This document shows positions 1 to 6,566 of a DNA stretch of 7,972 bases, piece after piece. The stretch lies in NCBI GenBank assembly GCA_043778415.1, contig JAYWGG010000086.1:1-7972 (forward strand). Reading direction: 5' to 3'. The DNA comes from JAYUHK01 sp043778415 (lineage in GTDB: Bacteria; Bacteroidota; Bacteroidia; Chitinophagales; Saprospiraceae). Under the pieces are notes generated by a model. That model was not told the DNA's origin and did no database searches. It worked only from the letters and a program-made list of their open reading frames with translations. The translations under genes were made by a program, and so were the position numbers. The number at the start of each line of letters is the position of its first letter. Positions within the stretch are counted from its first letter, which is position 1.

Positions 1-345
1 GCAAGATGGAACTTGGGTTCAGGTTTTCCATTTACGCTTACGCAAGGATTTTATACCAAAAACAACCTAAACGGCGGGATAGGCACTAATGTTTTGACCG
101 AGAATCCGAACTTGGGCATCATTTATTCCGACAAAAGAAATTCTGGTCGCCTACCGTATTATCACAGATTGGATATTTCTATCAAAAAAACGATAAAATT
201 CACCAAATACTCGAATTTAGAAGTAAATGCGAGCATTACGAATGCCTATGACCGCCAAAATATCTTCTACTTCGACCGCGTCCGCTACGACCGTGTCAAT
301 CAGCTTCCAATCATTCCGAGCTTGGGAATGACCGTACATTTTTAG
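1..345 (+). CDS. TonB-dependent outer-membrane receptor, C-terminal end (partial)
   Basis: Frame 1 is open from the first base and ends at TAG (343-345), giving 114 residues of a protein that starts before the window. The composition is that of the last strands of an outer-membrane beta-barrel: alternating polar and aromatic residues, a strand around YHRLDISIKK, then LEVNASITNAYDRQNIFY, and the terminal strand SLGMTVHF ending in phenylalanine. A final Phe is the usual signal for BAM-mediated outer-membrane insertion. The N-x-x-N-x-Y-D-R-Q-N pattern near the end is common in the receptor domain of TonB-dependent transporters (SusC/CirA-like) of Bacteroidota. The substrate cannot be inferred because plug and N-terminal parts are missing. 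It lies only 24 bp before hsdR, with no visible terminator between them, so readthrough into the R-M locus is possible. Confidence 0.82.
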   Translation, partial: ARWNLGSGFPFTLTQGFYTKNNLNGGIGTNVLTENPNLGIIYSDKRNSGRLPYYHRLDISIKKTIKFTKYSNLEVNASITNAYDRQNIFYFDRVRYDRVNQLPIIPSLGMTVHF

Positions 346-1881
346 GTTATTTTTCGTAAAAAAAATAGTATGACTACAGATAAAAACCAAAATCCCGAGC
401 AAATTGCCCGCGATAGAATAGACCAGATGCTGGAAAAAGCAGGCTGGTTGGTGCAATCGAAAAATGAAGTAGATTTAAGTGCTGGCGAAGGTATTGCCGT
501 AAGAGAATACAATGCCGAAACCAAGTTTGCCGATTATGTGCTTTTCATAGACAAAAATCCTGTTGGGATTATTGAGGCAAAAAAAGAAGAAGATGGGCAT
601 AATCTAACCGTAGCCGAAGATCAAGCAGTGGAATACTCTCGGGCAAAATTAAAATATCTTGAGAATAAGCCCTTGCATTTCGTTTTTGAAAGCACTGGCA
701 CTGTTACTCGTTTTAGAGATATGCGGGACCCAAAACCAAGAGGAAGAAATATTTTTTGGTTTTATAGACCCGAAACACTTGCGGAATGGCTCAAAAAAGA
801 TAAAAGTTTAAGGAGCCGGCTGTTAGACATTCCGCTATTGGACGAAGCCGAACTTCGACCCGCTCAAATCAAAGCCATTAATAATTTGGAGCAATCTTTT
901 AAAAAGAATAAGCCCAAAGCATTGATACAAATGGCGACGGGCGCAGGAAAAACTTTTACGGCGGCTACTTTTGTGTATCGTTTATTGAAATACGCAAAAG
1001 CCAAACGGATTTTGTTCTTGGTGGATACCAAAAATCTCGGCGAGCAAGCGGAGCAGGAATTTCAAAAGTTTGAACTTAACAATCGAAAATTTCAGCAGGA
1101 TTACAATGTCCAGCGCCTTAGCTCAAGCTATATATCTTCCGACAGTCATGTTTGTATCTCCACCATTCAGCGTATGTACGCTATTCTGAAAGGCGAAGAA
1201 TTGGACGAAAGCGCAGAAGACACCAACCCCAACGAGTCGTCTTGGATAGAACAACAACGCAATAAAAAGCAGGCAACTTTCGTAGAATACAACGCCAAAG
1301 TGCCTATCGAGCAATTTGATTTTATAGTTATTGACGAGTGCCATCGCTCTATTTATAACCTTTGGAAACAGGTCTTGGATTACTTCGATGCTTTTCTGAT
1401 TGGCTTGACCGCTACGCCAGATAAAAGAACTTTTGGTTTTTTTGATGAAAATGTTGTCAGCGAATACACCTACGAGCAATCTGTGATAGACGGCGTAAAT
1501 GTTCCTTACGAAGTCTATACAATCGAAACGGAAATATCTCAAAAAGGAAGTGTCATACAAGCTGGCTGGTATGTGGACAGACGGGATAAATTGACTCGAA
1601 AAAATCGCTGGATACAAGAAGACGAAGACATTGAATACCTCAAAAATGATTTGGATAGAAAAGTAGTGAACCCAAGCCAAATCAGGAATATCATTCGTCA
1701 GTACAAAAAAGCACTGCAAACCGAAATTTTTCCCAACAGAATAGACCAAAAAGGGGACTACGAAGTGCCGAAAACATTGGTTTTTGCCAAGACGGACAGC
1801 CATGCAGACGATATAATAAAAATCATTCGCGAAGAGTTTGACGAAGGCGATGACTTTTGTAAAAAACTAACTTACAAGATA

Positions 1882-1884
1882 TAA
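1882..1884 (+). other. hsdR: In-frame UAA nonsense codon in hsdR
   Basis: The reading is ...KKLTYKI-stop-EDPKSVLYRFRHEFYPRIAVTVD... in a single unchanged frame. Both sides match the continuous segment of HsdR that leads into helicase motif V, so this is a substitution or an in-frame event and not a frameshift. A GAA-to-TAA change at position 1882 would explain it, since KIEEDPK would be a natural reading; that ancestral codon is inference. UAA also ends hsdR, hsdS and hsdM in this window, so it is used here as a normal stop. Confidence 0.88.
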
Positions 1885-2333
1885 GAAGATCCCAAATCGG
1901 TACTCTACCGCTTTCGCCACGAGTTTTATCCGCGCATTGCCGTCACGGTGGATATGATTGCCACAGGCACTGACGTAAAACCTTTGGAGGTTTTGCTCTT
2001 TATGCGCGACGTGAAAAGCGTCAATTATTTCGAGCAAATGAAAGGCAGAGGCACTCGCACCATCAGCAAAGATGCTTTTCAGAAGGTGTCTAAAACCGCA
2101 AAAGCCAAAACTCATTTTATCATTGTTGATGCCGTAGGCGTTACCAAATCTAAAAAAACCGACAGCCGACCGTTGGAGCGAAAACCAACTATTGCCCTAA
2201 AAGATTTGTTGGGTGCGGTGACGATGGGCGTAGTCGAAGAAAATTTATTTCTCTCTTTGGCGAATCGTCTTATCCGAATGAACCGACAAATTACCGACAC
2301 CGAAAAGGAAAAATTATTAGAATATTCCAAAGG

Positions 2334-2340
2334 AAAAAAA
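2334..2340 (+). other. hsdR: A7 tract at the hsdR frame change (one A too many)
   Basis: Upstream, frame 1 gives EKEKLLEYSKGK, typical of HsdR. Past the tract, frame 1 becomes low-complexity and Arg-rich and stops at 2529, while frame 2 gives LQQISKELLSAF and stays open to 3250. With A6 instead of A7 the join reads SKGKNLQQISKELL. The lesion is therefore a single extra A, or a site where polymerase slippage dropping one A would restore the frame. Confidence 0.85.
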
Positions 2341-2430
2341 TCTCCAACAAATCTCCAAAGAATTACTTTCCGCTTTCGACAACGACCAAATAGAAGAAAA
2401 AATAAAGCAAAAAATAAATGCCTCCCGTAC

Positions 2431-2450
2431 AGACAAGGCACGCCTTGTCT
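2431..2450 (+). repeat. 20-bp palindrome inside hsdR
   Basis: The sequence agacaaggcacgccttgtct has 9-bp perfect arms (agacaaggc / gccttgtct) around a 2-base centre. It lies in the variable linker between the helicase and C-terminal domains and is read in frame as RTDKARLVS. It overlaps the start of the 54-bp tandem repeat. The form resembles small dispersed palindromic repeats; that relationship is inference. Confidence 0.7.
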
Positions 2451-2545
2451 CCAACCCGAGCCCAGAAAACACAGACGACTTCGGAAAAGAAGCACGCCTT
2501 GTCTCCAACCCGAGCCCAGAAAATATTGACGACTTCGGAAAAGAA
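2438..2545 (+). repeat. 54-bp tandem duplication (two copies) in the hsdR linker
   Basis: Copy 1 is 2438-2491 and copy 2 is 2492-2545. They differ at 3 of 54 bases, all in two adjacent codons (AAC ACA versus AAT ATT). In the restored reading frame they encode ARLVSNPSPENTDDFGKE and ARLVSNPSPENIDDFGKE, 18 residues each, so the duplication is frame-neutral. The unit starts within the palindrome at 2431-2450; the second copy has lost the palindrome's left arm. Confidence 0.93.
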
Positions 2546-3330
2546 TCACAAAAAGAATTGATAGACCAAGCCACTTCTACTTTCAACGGAAAACTGAACG
2601 AATACCTCGAAAAAGTCCGCACAGTACACGAGCAAATTATAGACAGCCACAACATAGACACCGTCACCAAATCCGAATGGGACAAAACTTCGGGCGACAA
2701 AGCCGCAGCTACTGTAAAAGATTTTAGTGAATATCTCGAAGCCAACAAAGATGAAATCAAAGCCCTCTCTATTTTTTACTATCAGCCCTACAATCGCCGA
2801 GAGATTACTTTCAAAATGATACAAGAAGTCGCTGCCAAACTGAAAGCAGACAAACCCGCGCTCGCCCCCGATTATGTGTGGGCGGCATACAACCAACTCG
2901 AAAATATAAAAAGTAAGCAGCCGATTGACGAATTGACGATTTTAATATCGCTTATTCGCAGAGCTTGTGGCATAGACAGCGAACTAAAACCTTTTGACAA
3001 AACGATAGACGAAAATTTTAAGAATTGGATATTCAAGCAAAATGCAGGAAAACACAACCGCTTTACGCCCGAACAAATGGACTGGCTGCGAATGATCAAA
3101 GAACATATTGTTAGTTCTTATCACATTAGCAAGGAAAATTTCGAATACACTCCTTTTGACGCTTTGGGTGGAATCGGCAAAATCTATCAGTTGTTTGGTA
3201 GCGACTACGAAAAAGTTCTGACCGAAATTAATGAAGCTCTTGTAGCATAATGTCAGTATCAGAATTTTCAAAATTTGAGAATAAACAGAATGAAATATGT
3301 AATTTGAATAAATTAGCATAAAAAGCATAC

Positions 3331-3345
3331 GACCCCAACGGGGTC
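3331..3345 (+). repeat. REP-like hairpin 1 (gaccccaacggggtc)
   Basis: A 6-bp G/C-rich stem with loop AAC, followed by the tail atatatttata (3346-3356) and GAAAA. It lies in the hsdR-hsdS spacer 80 bp after the hsdR stop. It lacks the T-run of an intrinsic terminator. The same 15-base core recurs at 3385-3399, and the same tail recurs inverted at 3425-3435. Confidence 0.75.
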
Positions 3346-3383
3346 ATATATTTATAGAAAAGATTTTAACAAATACGGGTATT

Positions 3384-3400
3384 CGACCCCAACGGGGTCG
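3384..3400 (+). repeat. REP-like hairpin 2 (cgaccccaacggggtcg)
   Basis: Identical 15-base core to hairpin 1, with the stem lengthened by one C-G pair to 7 bp. The cores start 54 bp apart. It is preceded by a smaller inverted repeat, aatac-gg-gtatt (3372-3383). No T-run follows directly; the nearest (3418-3425) starts 17 bases downstream, too far for a simple terminator. Confidence 0.75.
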
Positions 3401-3424
3401 CAAAATGACATACGGCGTTTTTTT

Positions 3425-3450
3425 TATAAATATATTATCCCTTTGGGATA
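3425..3450 (+). repeat. REP-like hairpin 3, inverted relative to hairpin 1
   Basis: The core tatccctttgggata (3436-3450) has 6-bp arms around TTT. It is immediately preceded by tataaatatat (3425-3435), the exact reverse complement of the 11-base tail following hairpin 1. On the minus strand it therefore has the same structure: core, atatatttata, A-run. A further short outer pairing, cggcg (3413-3417) with cgccg (3459-3463), encloses it. Hairpins 1 and 3 thus form an inverted pair, as in composite REP elements. Confidence 0.7.
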
Positions 3451-3488
3451 CGGATATACGCCGAACAATTAGCCCAAATTTTTAACAA

Positions 3489-5054
3489 ATGAACAACATG
3501 ATAAAAGAAGATTGGATTGAAGTGGAACTGGGGGAAGTTTGTTTTATAACTTCGGGAGGTACGCCTTCGAGAAACAAACTTGAATTTTACCAAGGCTCAA
3601 TTCCTTGGGTGAAATCTGGAGAGTTGGATAAAGGCGTTATTTACGATACAGAAGAATACATTTCAGAAGATGCTGTAAAAAATTCAAGTGCTAAAATTTT
3701 TCCAGAAGGGACTTTATTGATTGCACTGTATGGTGCAACTATTGGTAAACTTGCATTTTTAGGTGTTGAAGCAACTACGAATCAAGCAATTTGTGGAATT
3801 TATAAAAGTCAGTCGATTGAATCTAAATATTTATTCAACTTTCTTTTAAATCGAAAGCAAAAATTAATATCACAAGGAACTGGTGGCGCACAACCAAATA
3901 TTAGTCAAACAATTCTTAAAAATTTATCAATCCCTCTCGCTCCGCTCCCTATCCAGCGCGCCATTGTGTCCAAAATCGAGTCCTTGTTTTCGGATTTAGA
4001 CAACGGCGTTGCTAATTTGAAAACCGCACAGGCACAATTAAAAATATACCGCCAAGCAGTGTTAAAAAAAGCATTTGAGGGAAAATTGACGACAGAATGG
4101 CGTAGATGCGCGATTAATCGCGCATCCACCACCACCGCATCCACCACCACCGCATCCACCACCACCGCCGAACAATTATTACAACAAATAAAACAGGAAA
4201 GACAAAATCATTACCACCAACAAATAGAACATTGGAAAAAAGCGGTGAAAGAATGGGAGAAAAATGGAAAAATTGGAGGGAAACCAAGTAAGCCACAAAA
4301 TTTAGTTTCATATCCAAAAATTGAGCAAATTAAATCTTTGCCAATTTTAAATTTAGGCGAACTCGTTTTTCAAATATCAATTAAATTAATGCCTGATGAT
4401 GCACCGAATTTGCCATTTATAGGAATGGATTGTTTAGAGAAAAATGCTCTTAAACCTCATTTTATATATAAATTTAATGAGTTTAAAAGTGCAGGAAATT
4501 GGTTTAATGCTAATCATATACTTTACGGTAGAATGCGACCATATCTTAATAAAGTTTATCATGCAGAATATGAAGGTGTTGCTTCTGGTGAATTTATTGT
4601 TTTAGAAACAACTGAAAGCATTTTACCCCAATATTTAAAACTTATTTTACATCAACAGGATTTTGTGCATTGGTCAAATAAACAATCTTCAGGCGATAAA
4701 CCGAGAGTTAAATTTGAGCAAATTGCCTTGTATAATATTAAAGTTCCCACAACAGAAGAACAAACCCAAATCGTAGCCGAAATAGAACGCCGCCTTTCTG
4801 TGTGTGACAAAATGGAGCAAAGCATCAGCGAAAGTCTCCAAAAAGCCGAAGCCCTGCGCCAAAGTATCCTCAAAAAAGCCTTTGAAGGAAAGCTATTAAG
4901 CGAATCAGAAATAGAAGCGTGCAAAAAAGAAGCAGATTATGAACCCGCCAGCGCATTGCTCCAAAAAATAAAAGCCGAAAAATTGGCAAAAGAACAAGCA
5001 CAAAAAAAACAAATAAAAATAAAATCAAGTAACAAATGGCAGACAATGCAGTAA
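3489..5054 (+). CDS. hsdS: Type I restriction-modification specificity subunit (HsdS)
   Basis: HsdS recognises the two halves of the bipartite DNA target and scaffolds HsdM and HsdR. This 521-residue reading is intact. Target-recognition domain 1 spans about residues 5-155 (ELGEVCFITSGGTPSRN, then IPWVKSGEL, the usual start of such domains). A conserved helical spacer follows (about 156-200, ending YRQAVLKKAFEGKL). Next comes an unusual linker (201-275) with three ASTTT repeats and a charged helix (QQIKQERQNHYHQQIEHWKKAVKEW). Domain 2 spans about 276-425, and a second helical spacer repeats the theme (LRQSILKKAFEGKL, 456-469) before a Lys-rich tail. Both recognition domains are markedly more A/T-rich than the conserved spacers, as expected for exchangeable parts. 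The start ATG 3489 is chosen as the first ATG; ATG 3498 is an alternative. The stop overlaps hsdM by 19 bp, suggesting translational coupling. The target sequence cannot be predicted. Confidence 0.93.
   Translation: MNNMIKEDWIEVELGEVCFITSGGTPSRNKLEFYQGSIPWVKSGELDKGVIYDTEEYISEDAVKNSSAKIFPEGTLLIALYGATIGKLAFLGVEATTNQAICGIYKSQSIESKYLFNFLLNRKQKLISQGTGGAQPNISQTILKNLSIPLAPLPIQRAIVSKIESLFSDLDNGVANLKTAQAQLKIYRQAVLKKAFEGKLTTEWRRCAINRASTTTASTTTASTTTAEQLLQQIKQERQNHYHQQIEHWKKAVKEWEKNGKIGGKPSKPQNLVSYPKIEQIKSLPILNLGELVFQISIKLMPDDAPNLPFIGMDCLEKNALKPHFIYKFNEFKSAGNWFNANHILYGRMRPYLNKVYHAEYEGVASGEFIVLETTESILPQYLKLILHQQDFVHWSNKQSSGDKPRVKFEQIALYNIKVPTTEEQTQIVAEIERRLSVCDKMEQSISESLQKAEALRQSILKKAFEGKLLSESEIEACKKEADYEPASALLQKIKAEKLAKEQAQKKQIKIKSSNKWQTMQ
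4105..4126 (+). repeat. Perfect 22-bp palindrome inside hsdS
   Basis: The sequence is its own reverse complement: gatgcgcgatt followed by aatcgcgcatc, with no mismatch. It is read in frame as RRCAINRAS at the end of the first helical spacer. Its right arm overlaps the first five bases of the ASTTT-coding repeat array. Perfect palindromes this long are unlikely by chance in coding DNA; origin as a small mobile palindrome is inference. Confidence 0.85.
4122..4166 (+). repeat. Three perfect 15-bp tandem repeats (gcatccaccaccacc) in hsdS
   Basis: Units at 4122-4136, 4137-4151 and 4152-4166 are identical and lie in the hsdS frame, each encoding ASTTT (residues 212-226). A fourth unit begins with GCC (Ala) and then diverges. 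Because 15 is a multiple of three, gain or loss of units changes linker length by five residues and leaves the frame intact. The position, between the first conserved helix and target-recognition domain 2, matches where EcoR124I-type HsdS proteins carry TAEL repeats whose number sets half-site spacing. Confidence 0.95.
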
Positions 5055-6552
5055 TATCAAAAGTATGGAACTTCGCCAATGTGCTTCGGGACGACGGCGT
5101 GGGCTACGGCGATTATTTGGAGCAAATTACTTATTTGCTGTTCCTCAAAATGGCGGACGAACTCAACAAGCCACCCTATGACAAAAAACTGTCGTTCCCG
5201 AAACTCAAAAACGCACAGGGCGAAGAAGAACCCAACGCCGATACCTGCGACTGGCAAACGTTGTCGCAAAAAAATGGTTTGGAATTAGAAATTTTCTACA
5301 ACCAAATGCTCCGCAGTTTGGGAACTGAAAAAGGAACACTTGGGCAAATATTTGTGAAGAGCCAAAACAAGATTCAAGACCCTGCCAAACTTTCAAAAAT
5401 CATAAATATGATTGACAAGGAGCAGTGGAGTCTGATGGGAGCGGACATAAAGGGCAAAATCTATGAAGGACTTTTGGAGAAAAACGCCGAAGATACCAAA
5501 AGCGGCGCAGGACAATATTTTACGCCGCGTGCCTTAATCAAAACGATAGTCGCCTGTATGCGTCCCAAACCGATGCGGACTATTATTGACCCAGCTTGTG
5601 GCACGGGCGGTTTTTTTCTGGCGGCATTCGATTTTATCAAAACGCAAAGTTTGAACCCAGAAGAAAAAGTATTTTTAAAAAATAAAACTTTTTACGGCAA
5701 CGAAATCGTAGCCAACACTCGCCGAATGTGTTTGATGAATATGTTTTTGCACAATATCGGCGAAATAGACATCGAACCGTTGGTCTCTGCGGCAGATGCG
5801 CTGCTTCCAGACAATGGCTCCCGCTACGATTATGTGTTAGCAAATCCGCCTTTTGGTAAAAAAAGCAGCACGACCATCACCAACGAAGAAGGCAAACAAG
5901 AAAAGCAGAACGATAATATTATCCGTCAGGATTTTGTGGCGACCACCGCCAACAAGCAACTGAACTTTATGCAACACATCAAAACGCTTCTCAAAATCAC
6001 TGGCGAAGCTGCCGTAGTGTTGCCCGACAATGTGTTGTTTGAGGGCGGCGCAGGCGAAACGGTGCGAAAAGAATTGATGAAAACCACCGAGCTGCATACC
6101 ATTTTGCGACTACCGACAGGGATATTTTATGCGCAGGGTGTGAAGGCAAATGTATTGTTTTTTGACAACAAACCCGCTTCGAAAGACGCATGGACAAAAG
6201 AAGTTTGGATATACGACTACCGAAGTAATATCAGCCACACGCTGAAAAAAATCCGTTGTCTATGGAGCATTTACAGGATTTTATAAAACTTTATAATCCC
6301 GAAAACCGTAACAAAAGAACCGAAACTTACAGCGGTGAAAATCCAGAAGGCAGATGGCGCAAGTTCAATTATTCTGAAATCATCGAAAGAGATAAAACCA
6401 ACCTCGATATATTTTGGATAAAAGACAAAAGCCTCACCGACCTTGATAACCTGCCCGACCCCGACGTTCTGGCAAACGAAATCATCGAAAATATAGAAGC
6501 CGGACTCAATAGTTTTAGAGAAATAACGGAAACCATCAGCGGAAACGAGTAA
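5036..6552 (+). pseudogene. hsdM: Type I DNA methyltransferase subunit (HsdM), frameshifted near the C-terminus
   Basis: HsdM transfers a methyl group from S-adenosylmethionine to adenine N6 in the site chosen by HsdS. The reading from ATG 5036 (overlapping hsdS by 19 bp) has the helical N-terminal domain (WNFANVLRDDGVGYGDYLEQITYLLFLKMADE), then GAGQYFTPR (157-165), SAM-binding DPACGTGGF (185-193), catalytic NPPF (270-273) and LPTGIFYAQGVKANVLFF (359-376). After HTLKK (405), at the A7 tract 6245-6251, this frame becomes unrelated sequence and stops at 6286 (416 residues). Frame 1 carries the true end, NPLSMEHLQDFIKLYNPENR...ETISGNE, to TAA at 6552. One extra A restores a 505-residue protein of normal family length. 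The catalytic motifs are present in the truncated form; the missing C-terminal helices normally contact HsdS, so assembly should fail. A sequence error at the homopolymer is a real alternative. Confidence 0.88.
6245..6251 (+). other. hsdM: A7 tract at the hsdM frame change (one A too few)
   Basis: Frame 2 reads ...SHTLKK before the tract; frame 1 reads NPLSMEHLQDFIKLYNPENR after it. A8 would join these as HTLKKNPLSMEHLQDF, which is the expected HsdM sequence. The error is opposite in sign to the hsdR tract, where one A must be removed. Confidence 0.85.
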
Positions 6553-6566
6553 AAATTTCATAAATT

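Larger units (their letters stand above)
370..3250 (+). pseudogene. hsdR: Type I restriction enzyme R subunit (HsdR), interrupted by one stop codon and one frameshift
   Basis: HsdR is the ATP-dependent translocase and nuclease subunit of type I restriction enzymes. The reading from ATG 370 shows the N-terminal nuclease domain (PD-ExK: D55, E69, K71 in EAK), then a superfamily 2 helicase with Walker A ATGAGKT (189-195), DECH (322-325) and TATP (347-350). An in-frame TAA is codon 505 (1882-1884). The same frame then continues with conserved motif V (DMIATGTD, 528-535) and motif VI (QMKGRGTR, 556-563). At the A7 tract 2334-2340 homology moves to frame 2, which runs LQQISKELLSAFDNDQIEEK, crosses a repeat-rich linker (2431-2545) and ends in an EcoEI-type C-terminal domain finishing ALGGIGKIYQLFGSDYEKVL...ALVA. 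Removing one A and the stop gives about 960 residues, normal for this family. As written, only a 504-residue product lacking motifs V and VI would be made, which should be inactive in restriction. The start is the only plausible one, 24 bp after the receptor gene. Confidence 0.9.

Noticed and set aside
1123..1803. Long minus-strand reading opposite hsdR (and other minus-strand readings across the window)
   Set aside because: They mirror strongly conserved plus-strand proteins, show no recognisable domain, and arise from codon bias of the real genes.
1882..1884. UAA recoded as an amino acid
   Set aside because: UAA terminates hsdR, hsdS and hsdM in the same window, and no recoding signal is visible; a nonsense mutation is simpler.
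1948..2529. Separate 193-residue gene starting at GTG 1948
   Set aside because: It begins within conserved HsdR motif V and ends in a frame-shifted, Arg-rich tail; it is the middle of interrupted hsdR.
2558..3250. Separate gene for a 230-residue protein
   Set aside because: The same frame is open upstream to about 2339 and joins HsdR homology across the A7 tract; it is the hsdR C-terminal region, not an independent gene.
3274..3306. Bacteroidota-type promoter (TTTG ... TAATTTG) before hsdS
   Set aside because: The -7 element lacks one T of TAnnTTTG and the 22-base spacing is slightly long; in such A/T-rich DNA this match is not significant.
3331..3400. Two identical 15-base palindromes starting 54 bp apart, as a possible CRISPR array
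   Set aside because: Only two copies, repeats shorter than CRISPR repeats, no cas genes, and a third related palindrome in inverted orientation; a REP-like cluster fits better.
6242..6254. Classical programmed -1 ribosomal frameshift in hsdM
   Set aside because: The frame gives G AAA AAA and not the ideal X XXY YYZ, and I see no strong downstream stem-loop or upstream Shine-Dalgarno-like stimulator. Slippage of polymerase on A7 remains possible and is reported instead.
6256..6552. Small independent gene of 98 residues after hsdM
   Set aside because: Its start would be TTG and its sequence (EHLQDFIKLYNPENR) is the normal HsdM C-terminus; a one-base frame change explains it.
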